Part shown: in pieces, positions 1 to 4,810 of the stretch
Position numbering within the stretch: the stretch's first letter is position 1
Layout of the letters: every line of letters begins with the position of its first letter
Assembly (NCBI GenBank): GCA_021162125.1
Contig: JAGGZG010000026.1
Span: 1-11,109 of the forward strand
Reading direction: 5' to 3'
Length of the DNA: 11,109 nucleotides
Source of the DNA: Anaerolineae bacterium
GTDB lineage: Bacteria; Chloroflexota; Anaerolineae; JACIWR01
The notes under the pieces: generated by a model
The model's input: the letters and a program-made list of their open reading frames with translations, nothing else
Told to the model about the DNA's origin: nothing
The model's database searches: none
Translations under genes and position numbers: made by a program

Positions 1-63
1 GTCTCTGGTAAGCAAGCTTTGATCCGCACGAGTTATTCGTATGTTCATAGTTTCGTAAGCAAT

Positions 64-70
64 AAGGAGG
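64..70 (+). promoter_or_regulatory. Shine-Dalgarno site of the PTS permease
   Basis: AAGGAGG lies six bases before the GTG at 77. It fixes the start, so the signal-peptide-like leader is probably translated. No convincing -35/-10 pair is seen in bases 1-63, so the promoter is probably further upstream, perhaps ahead of other PTS genes. Confidence 0.8.
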
Positions 71-76
71 ATTCTC

Positions 77-1810
77 GTGAGAAAGAAACTTGCACTGGCT
101 ATGGTGGTTAGCCTGACGCTGGTGCTGCTCGGTGCTTTCTTCTCTTCCGTTCATGCAGCTCCGCCAGTTCAAGAGCAGTCGGCTGTCAAGGTGAGTTTCC
201 TGATGGCGGCCATCGTCGGGATTATGTACTACCTGGCTCTCTCACCCTGGTTCGCCAACATGGGCTTCACCGTGCTCTATCGTCCACTGGTGGCCGGTAC
301 ACTGGTTGGTATCGTCATGGGCCGGCCGATGGACGGTATGTTGATCGGTGCTAAAATCAACGTCCTCTATCTGGGCTGGATCTCAGCGGGAGGCTCGCTG
401 CCCGGTGACCCTGGCCTGGCCGGGTACCTGGGTACGGCTCTGGCGCTGGGCGGTGGCTTGGACCATGAACAGGCGTTGGCTCTGGCTGCACCACTGGGGC
501 TGCTAGGTGGCCTCACCTGGGCGTTGCGCATGTCCACCTGTTCAATCTTCGCCCACATCGCCGATTCGTATGCGGAGAAAGGCGACATCCGGGGCGTGGC
601 CCTGTCCAACTATGCTTTCTCCCAGCCTTTCTTGTTCCTCATCTACGCTGTGCCAGTAGCTCTGGCTGCCTGGTTGGGCTCGGCAGCGGTGGCCGGGGCA
701 CTGGACTGGATCGGGCAGCACGCCGGATGGGTGATGAGTGGTCTGTACGTGGCCAGCGGCATGCTCTCTGCCCTGGGTATCGCGCTAAACCTCAAGTTCC
801 TCTTCCGGGGTTCCCTCTTCCCCTACTTCTTCATTGGCTTCCTGATCACCTCATTGGCGGGTGGGGACCTCAACTTGCTGCTGTTTGCCATCATCGGCGC
901 ATGCGTGGCTTTCCTGCACGTGCTGTTTGTCGAAGGTATGCCGAAGCCGGAGGAGGTTCCAGCACCGACTGCCGAGGCCAGGGAACGCGCGGGTCTGCTG
1001 ACCAGGGCCGACGTGTTCAAGTCGTGGCTGCTGTGGCTGTTCTTCTCCCACTCCAACTACAACTGGGAACGCATGCAGGGCACGGGCTTTGCGCATAGCA
1101 TGACGCCCATCATCCGCAAGTTGTACAAGACCAAGGAAGACATCAGCGCGGCCCTTACCCGGCACTTGGTGTTCTTCAACACTCAGCCGGACATCGGCGG
1201 GGTGATCCATGGCATAACCATTGCTATGGAGGAAGAGCGGGCGATGGGGGCTGAGATCTCAGACGACGCCATCAACGCAGTGAAGACAGGTCTGATGGGG
1301 CCCATGGCCGGCATCGGTGACACCATCCAGCAGGGCATCGTCATCCCCATCTCGCTGGCCATTGGAATGAGCTTGGCCTTGCAAGGCAACTTCTTCGGTC
1401 CCATTCTCTTTGCGATATTGGTCGCAGCTTTCGTGTGGGGAGTGGGTTGGATGATCTGGTACTACGGTTATCAGCAAGGCAAGGCCGCGGTGACCAACAT
1501 CCTGCAAAGCGGTCTGCTGAACCGGGTGATCACCGGCGCTGGGGTGCTGGGCAACTTTGTCATGGGGGCGCTGGCTGTCAAGTTCGTCAAGCTGTCTACT
1601 CCGATCAAGTTCTCCATCGGTGGTACGACCTTCGAACTGCAGTCCGTACTTGATAGCTTGCTGCCCAATCTGTTGCCTCTGCTGTTGGTACTACTGGTGT
1701 GGTGGCTGTTGGAGAAGAAGAAGGTCGCGGCTACAACTGTCATGATCGTTATGATCGTGGTGGCTGTGCTGGGTGCTTATCCCATCTTTGGGGAGTTCGG
1801 CTTCTTCTAG
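77..1810 (+). CDS. Fused PTS EIIC-EIID permease, mannose/fructose/sorbose family
   Basis: This is the membrane part of a phosphoenolpyruvate-dependent sugar transporter, 577 aa. Residues about 40-285 are an EIIC domain: hydrophobic helices and the family stretch around 91-120 (GAKINVLYLGW, then GSLPGDPGLAG). A charged, proline-rich linker (about 288-305) joins it to an EIID domain with its hallmark motifs: FFNTQPDIGG (366-375), AMEEE (383-387) and GLMGPMAGIGD (405-415). EIIC and EIID are usually separate polypeptides; here they are one. The GTG start is supported by AAGGAGG at 64-70, six bases upstream. Residues 1-27 look like a signal peptide (MRKK, hydrophobic core, VHA before APP), which is unusual for EIIC. 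EIIA and EIIB, which carry the phosphoryl group, are absent and may lie upstream of the window. The sugar cannot be read from the sequence. The family call is secure. Confidence 0.93.
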   Translation: MRKKLALAMVVSLTLVLLGAFFSSVHAAPPVQEQSAVKVSFLMAAIVGIMYYLALSPWFANMGFTVLYRPLVAGTLVGIVMGRPMDGMLIGAKINVLYLGWISAGGSLPGDPGLAGYLGTALALGGGLDHEQALALAAPLGLLGGLTWALRMSTCSIFAHIADSYAEKGDIRGVALSNYAFSQPFLFLIYAVPVALAAWLGSAAVAGALDWIGQHAGWVMSGLYVASGMLSALGIALNLKFLFRGSLFPYFFIGFLITSLAGGDLNLLLFAIIGACVAFLHVLFVEGMPKPEEVPAPTAEARERAGLLTRADVFKSWLLWLFFSHSNYNWERMQGTGFAHSMTPIIRKLYKTKEDISAALTRHLVFFNTQPDIGGVIHGITIAMEEERAMGAEISDDAINAVKTGLMGPMAGIGDTIQQGIVIPISLAIGMSLALQGNFFGPILFAILVAAFVWGVGWMIWYYGYQQGKAAVTNILQSGLLNRVITGAGVLGNFVMGALAVKFVKLSTPIKFSIGGTTFELQSVLDSLLPNLLPLLLVLLVWWLLEKKKVAATTVMIVMIVVAVLGAYPIFGEFGFF

Positions 1811-1842
1811 ACGCCCACCGAAAGCCATGCCGGTTCGGTGAT

Positions 1843-1902
1843 AGGCTATGGGTCCGGGCGCGGACGGCAGGCGCTATGGAGTGCCCGGCCCATAGCCTTT
1901 TT
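1843..1902 (+). terminator. Intrinsic terminator after the PTS permease
   Basis: The left arm at 1843-1859 (AGGCTATGGGTCCGGGC) pairs with 1883-1898 (GCCCGGCCCATAGCCT), with one unpaired base in the left arm. Five T residues follow at 1898-1902. The loop is about 23 bases. It lies 33 bases past the permease stop and separates the PTS gene from the aldolase unit. Confidence 0.85.
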
Positions 1903-1911
1903 GTGGACAAC

Positions 1912-1929
1912 GGATGGCAGGACAGTAAC
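1912..1929. repeat. Solitary copy of the 18-bp repeat
   Basis: GGATGGCAGGACAGTAAC followed by GGAT matches the unit of the array at 2913-3056 at 16 of 18 positions against the commonest form. The preceding ACAAC also matches the bases before the main array. It lies between the PTS terminator and the first inverted-repeat element. Confidence 0.75.
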
Positions 1930-1939
1930 GGATTAGTTA

Positions 1940-2101
1940 TATACTGAGCGCAGTTAGGCTTTGTGAAAATGGGGCGAGATGACTACGTGTTGCGTGTTCC
2001 GTCCCATCACGCACCACGTAACACGCAACACGCCTTGGAGGGTCGAAAGTGCATGTCGGGCCCGGCCCTGTTTTCACTGGACCAAATTGCGCTGAGTGTA
2101 T
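1940..2101. repeat. Inverted-repeat element, full-length copy (arm, heptamer core, inverted arm)
   Basis: The outer arms at about 1941-1976 and 2066-2100 are imperfect inverted copies; both read ATAC..AGCGCA.. and then GTGAAAA when each is read inward. The inner core has CGTGTTGCGTGTT at 1986-1998 and its exact 13-base reverse complement at 2020-2032; allowing one mismatch this extends to 17 bases (1986-2002 with 2016-2032), around a 13-base loop. The core is built from heptamers GTGTTGC/GCAACAC. The right arm ends just before the aldolase Shine-Dalgarno site. No open frame or target duplication was seen, so a transposase-less (MITE-like) or structural repeat is the best guess. With the terminator and the solitary 18-mer it accounts for most of the 1811-2113 gap. 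Confidence 0.8.
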
Positions 2102-2102
2102 C

Positions 2103-2112
2103 AGGGAGGTGA
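2103..2112 (+). promoter_or_regulatory. Near-perfect Shine-Dalgarno site of the aldolase gene
   Basis: GGGAGGTGAT is close to the full anti-Shine-Dalgarno complement. It supports the ATG at 2114, with GGAGG four bases upstream. The next codon, GTG at 2117, has a seven-base spacing and is an alternative start. The site begins right after the inverted-repeat element ends. Confidence 0.8.
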
Positions 2113-2113
2113 T

Positions 2114-2908
2114 ATGGTGTACGGAGCAAAAGAGCGCAGGATGCGGCGCATTTTTCGGAGTGATGGCAGGACGCTCATCGTGGCTATGGATCACGCTGGG
2201 GCGATGGGCCCAGTGCCAGGTTTGGAGGACCCCGGCCGGGTGATTGAGCAGGTTTTGGCCGGCGGGGCCGACGTGATTATGACTACTTATGGGGTAGCGA
2301 CCCGTTTCACCGAGGCTATTGGCGGGGCGGGGCTGATTTTGCGTGTGGATGGCGGTACCTCCATGTTGCCCGAAGAGCGTGGCAGCATGTCACTCATTTA
2401 CGACGCAATTGACGCACTGCGCGTCGGGGCGGATGGGGTGGTGTGCATGGGGTTCCCCGGTTCCGGGTTTGAATCGGAGACTCTGCCTTACCTGGCGGGC
2501 CTGGTTTCACAATGCCGGGAGTGGGCGTTGCCCGTGCTGGCCGAGATGCTCCCCGGCGGGTTCGAGAACCCGGCTAAGTGGTGGACGGCGGAAAACATCG
2601 CTTTCGCCTGCCGGCTGGGGGCGGAGATGGGCGTGGATTTCGTCAAAACGCGGTACACGGGCGATGTCGAGAGTTTCCGCCGGGTGGTTGAGGCAACTTA
2701 CGTGCCGATTGTAGTGCTGGGTGGCGGTAAGACGAAGACCGTCGAGGATTTGTTGGGCACGGTGTACGATGCGATGCAGGCCGGAGCAAAGGGCGTGGCC
2801 ATCGGGCGCAATATTTATCAGTACCCTGAGCCGCAGAAAATGACGGCTGCGCTGGCAGCGATTATCCACGACGGGGCTACGCCGGAGGCGGCGGGCAAGC
2901 TGCTATAA
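2114..2908 (+). CDS. DhnA/LsrF-type class I aldolase
   Basis: A 264-aa TIM-barrel aldolase of the DeoC/FbaB (DhnA) family. These enzymes cleave or form a carbon-carbon bond on a phosphorylated sugar through a lysine Schiff base; members include archaeal-type fructose-bisphosphate aldolase, LsrF and ADH synthase. Visible family features are the first strand LIVAMDHAG with Asp26, MGFPGSG in the middle, and DFVKTRYTGD with Lys178 as the expected Schiff-base lysine (family form VKTxYTGD). The C-terminal part has VVLGGGKT and the phosphate-binding GVAIGRNIYQ. The start at 2114 is chosen for the strong Shine-Dalgarno site; an ATG 18 bases earlier falls inside the repeat arm. The dehydrogenase follows on the same strand and in the same frame, suggesting joint catabolic use. 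The exact substrate is not determinable; the family is secure. Confidence 0.9.
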   Translation: MVYGAKERRMRRIFRSDGRTLIVAMDHAGAMGPVPGLEDPGRVIEQVLAGGADVIMTTYGVATRFTEAIGGAGLILRVDGGTSMLPEERGSMSLIYDAIDALRVGADGVVCMGFPGSGFESETLPYLAGLVSQCREWALPVLAEMLPGGFENPAKWWTAENIAFACRLGAEMGVDFVKTRYTGDVESFRRVVEATYVPIVVLGGGKTKTVEDLLGTVYDAMQAGAKGVAIGRNIYQYPEPQKMTAALAAIIHDGATPEAAGKLL

Positions 2909-2912
2909 CAAC

Positions 2913-3056
2913 GGATAGCGAGACAGCATCGGATAGCGAGACAGCATCGGATGGCGGGACAGCATCGGATGGCGGGACAGCATCGGATGGCAGGACAGCA
3001 TCGGATGGCAGGACAGCATCGGATGGCAGGACAGTATCGGATAGCAGGACGGTATC
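2913..3056. repeat. Tandem array of eight 18-bp units between aldolase and dehydrogenase
   Basis: Eight head-to-tail units of the type GGATGGCAGGACAGCATC run without spacers, followed by a partial GGATGGC at 3057. Units 1 and 2 are identical to each other (GGATAGCGAGACAGCATC), as are 3 and 4 (GGATGGCGGG type) and 5 and 6 (GGATGGCAGG type). Units 7 and 8 carry TATC ends. The length is a multiple of three and contains no stop in the frame shared by its two neighbours, where it would encode (M/I)A(G/R)QHR repeats. It fills the 183 bases between the aldolase stop and the preferred dehydrogenase start. Confidence 0.95.
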
Positions 3057-3079
3057 GGATGGCTGACATCAACGAAAGC

Positions 3080-3083
3080 GAGG
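3080..3083 (+). promoter_or_regulatory. Shine-Dalgarno site choosing the dehydrogenase start
   Basis: GAGG at 3080-3083 lies eight bases before the GTG at 3092. The in-frame ATGs at 2951-3059 all fall inside the 18-bp repeat, each preceded only by repeat sequence with no purine-rich Shine-Dalgarno at proper distance. This favours GTG 3092. Confidence 0.55.
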
Positions 3084-3091
3084 CGATAACA

Positions 3092-4144
3092 GTGCCAAAT
3101 ACGTATACGCGCTCTATTTTGACGGGCGTGAAGGAGATCGAGTTCGAAGAAGTGCCCATCCCGGAGCCGGGGCCCACCCAGGCGTTGGTGAAGGTACACG
3201 CTTGCGCGCTATGTACCTGGGAACAGCGGGTTTACGCCGGCATTGAAAAGGGTTTTTATCCGCTGCTGGGCGGGCACGAGGTGTCGGGGGTGCTGGTGAA
3301 AGCCGGCGAGCAGGTGCTGACTACAGCCAAACCCGGCGACCGGGTGGTGGCGGCGATGCTCACCCGCTGCGGGCAGTGCATTTCCTGCCGCCGTGGGTTG
3401 GATAACATCTGTGACAATGCCTGGGCCAATCGCCCCAAACACGGACCGGCCGGACCCGGCGGTCTGAGCGAGTACGTTCTCATCGAGGACTACCAGCTTT
3501 ATCCGGTAGATAACGGCGACGTGCCTTTTGAGGAGCTCTGTTTGGCCGAGCCGCTGGCCTGCGTGCTGCGCAGCGTGAAGAAGGCGAGAGTGGAACCGGC
3601 AGATAATGTGATCATCATCGGCGCAGGGATTATGGGGCTGCTGCATCTCACGCTGGTGCAGCGTTTGGGCGCGCGGGTCATCGTCAGCGAGCCTAATCCA
3701 ACGCGCGCTGCCAAAGCCAGGTCGCTGGGCGCGGTGGCGACTATTGATCCGGCTAGTGAGGACTTTGTCCGGCGGGCGAAGGAGCTCACCGGTGGACGTG
3801 GCCCGGACGTGATTTTCTGTGCCATCGGGATTCCTGCAGCCATCGAGCAGGCGGTGAGCGCGGTGGGCAAGGGTGGTCGGGTGATGGTGTACGCCAGCGT
3901 GCACCCGCGTGACAGCATGATCACCATTGATCCCAACCTGTTCCACGGCAGGGAGATCACGCTCACCGGGACGATGAGCCAGGACCACGAGGATTTCCTC
4001 CAGGCGGTGGGATTGCTCTCTAATTGTATCGTGGACATGAAACCCCTGGTCTCGGCAGTGTATCCTTTCTCGCAGCTTAAGGAAGCGCTGGAGGCAGCCA
4101 TTAGCCCGGAGACGTATCGGGTGATTGTGACGATGGGTGAATGA
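3092..4144 (+). CDS. Zinc-dependent medium-chain dehydrogenase (sorbitol/threonine dehydrogenase-like)
   Basis: A 350-aa member of the zinc MDR superfamily, which oxidises a secondary alcohol of a polyol, sugar acid or amino acid with NAD(P). The catalytic zinc ligands are visible: Cys41 (ALCTWE), His62-Glu63 (GGHEVSG) and Glu153 (AEPLACV). The structural zinc site has four cysteines at 93, 96, 99 and 107 (CGQCISC, then NIC). The Rossmann motif GAGIMG is at 177-182, and the next strand ends in Glu (VIVSEP), which fits NAD better than NADP. The GTG start is chosen for its GAGG site; ATG 3059 would add 11 residues, and ATGs in the 18-bp array would add a QHR-repeat tail of up to 47. Adjacent to the aldolase and in the same frame, it probably serves the same pathway. 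The substrate is unknown. Confidence 0.92.
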   Translation: MPNTYTRSILTGVKEIEFEEVPIPEPGPTQALVKVHACALCTWEQRVYAGIEKGFYPLLGGHEVSGVLVKAGEQVLTTAKPGDRVVAAMLTRCGQCISCRRGLDNICDNAWANRPKHGPAGPGGLSEYVLIEDYQLYPVDNGDVPFEELCLAEPLACVLRSVKKARVEPADNVIIIGAGIMGLLHLTLVQRLGARVIVSEPNPTRAAKARSLGAVATIDPASEDFVRRAKELTGGRGPDVIFCAIGIPAAIEQAVSAVGKGGRVMVYASVHPRDSMITIDPNLFHGREITLTGTMSQDHEDFLQAVGLLSNCIVDMKPLVSAVYPFSQLKEALEAAISPETYRVIVTMGE

Positions 4145-4283
4145 TCATCGCGGATCATAGAGATCATCGGGGCGGTGTGTCGGGCCATGGCTGGCGTGGA
4201 CGTAAATACCGCGACGCTGGCGCTGGATGTGATTGATACCGTGGGGCCGAGCGGCCATTTCCTGGGGCAACGCCACACCATGC
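4145..4283 (+). pseudogene. C-terminal fragment of an MttB-family (trimethylamine-type) methyltransferase gene
   Basis: Directly after the dehydrogenase TGA, and in the same frame, the sequence reads RIIEIIGAVCRAMAGVDV then LALDVIDTVGPSGHFLGQ and RHTM. Recalled MttB-like methyltransferases end in a LALDVI..VGPGGHFL...HT pattern of this kind. These corrinoid-dependent enzymes demethylate quaternary amines such as glycine betaine. Only about 46 codons remain: there is no start or upstream part, and after HTM the frame no longer looks like MttB. At about 4280-4285 it runs into phosphatase sequence in another frame. It is best read as the relic of a deleted gene. The call rests on motif memory, not a search. 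Confidence 0.65.
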
Positions 4284-4749
4284 AGCGCAAGCCATCAACG
4301 TCCACCACGGCCTGGAGATTCACACCGATCCCCGCCTGCGAGAACTGAACCAGGGTCAGGTTGAGGGGCTGACGGCCAGCCAGATCCGCGCGCGGTTCCC
4401 CGGCCTTTTGGAGCGACTGAACACCGACCTGACCAGCGTGCACTTGCCGGGCGGCGAGACCTTTGATGAGCTTCAAGACCGGGCCTGGGCTGCGCTCCGC
4501 GACGTTATGGGCGCGCATCCGACGAGCATAGTCGCCGTCGTAGCTCACATGTGGACCATCAAAGTCATCGTCGCCCGAATACTTGGCGCGCCCCTGTCGG
4601 CTACCTGGCACTTCACTGTGGCCCCGGGCTCGCTTACGATCATCGGATACGAGTGGGGAAGGCTGAGCGTGCTCAATCTCAATGACACCCATCACCTGGC
4701 GTGTTGCGTGCTACGTGCTGCGTGTTGGAACGGAACACGCACCACGTAA
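4282..4749 (+). pseudogene. Truncated histidine phosphatase (phosphoglycerate mutase-like)
   Basis: The frame starting with AAQAINVHHGLEIHTD, then LRELNQGQVEGLT, LPGGETFDELQDRAW, VVAHMWTIKVIVARILG and GYEWGRLSVLNLNDTHHL is the middle and C-terminal part of a histidine phosphatase. In this superfamily LRELN.G..EGLT and V.H....I are conserved; the His of VVAHMWTI is the second catalytic histidine. The N-terminal RHG phosphohistidine motif is missing because the MttB relic occupies its place. A TTG at 4408 is the only nearby start and would give 113 aa lacking the active site. The natural end probably lay near NDTHHL, since related proteins stop about there; the frame now runs 16 codons into the repeat element before TAA. 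Probably non-functional. Confidence 0.7.
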
Positions 4750-4790
4750 CACGGGGACTTGTTTTCACTCTTCTCATACGCGCTCGGTAT
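4698..4790. repeat. Inverted-repeat element, half copy (core plus right arm)
   Basis: TACGTGCTGCGTGTT at 4712-4726 pairs with AACACGCACCACGTA at 4734-4748 at 14 of 15 positions around a seven-base loop, preceded by a further GTGTTGC heptamer at 4701-4707. A right arm follows, with GTTTTCACT at 4761-4769 and CGCGCT at 4780-4785, matching the first copy's right arm at about 60 percent. No left arm is present: the core joins the phosphatase relic directly. The arm ends about 10 bases before the Shine-Dalgarno of the oxidoreductase. Confidence 0.7.
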
Positions 4791-4810
4791 GTCTATGTTC
4801 TGGAGGTAAC

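Noticed and set aside
19..47. A promoter before the PTS permease (TTGATC at 19)
   Set aside because: No acceptable -10 hexamer occurs at a 16-18 base spacing.
2913..3056. CRISPR array
   Set aside because: The units are 18 bp, directly adjacent, and there are no unique spacers.
2903..3199. Cys- or His-rich repeat peptides on the minus strand over the 18-bp array
   Set aside because: These are the other-strand reading of an 18-bp repeat that stays open in several frames. There is no ribosome site or conserved domain to support translation.
4142..4283. Readthrough of the dehydrogenase TGA into the in-frame MttB segment, or pyrrolysine decoding
   Set aside because: Pyrrolysine uses TAG, not TGA. 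The MttB piece is only a C-terminal tail and is broken after 4283, so a fragment is the simpler reading.
3499..4695. A 398-codon open frame on the minus strand across the dehydrogenase and the pseudogene scar
   Set aside because: It is antisense to the zinc-ligand motifs of the dehydrogenase and to the phosphatase motifs, and its low-complexity translation matches no family known to me.
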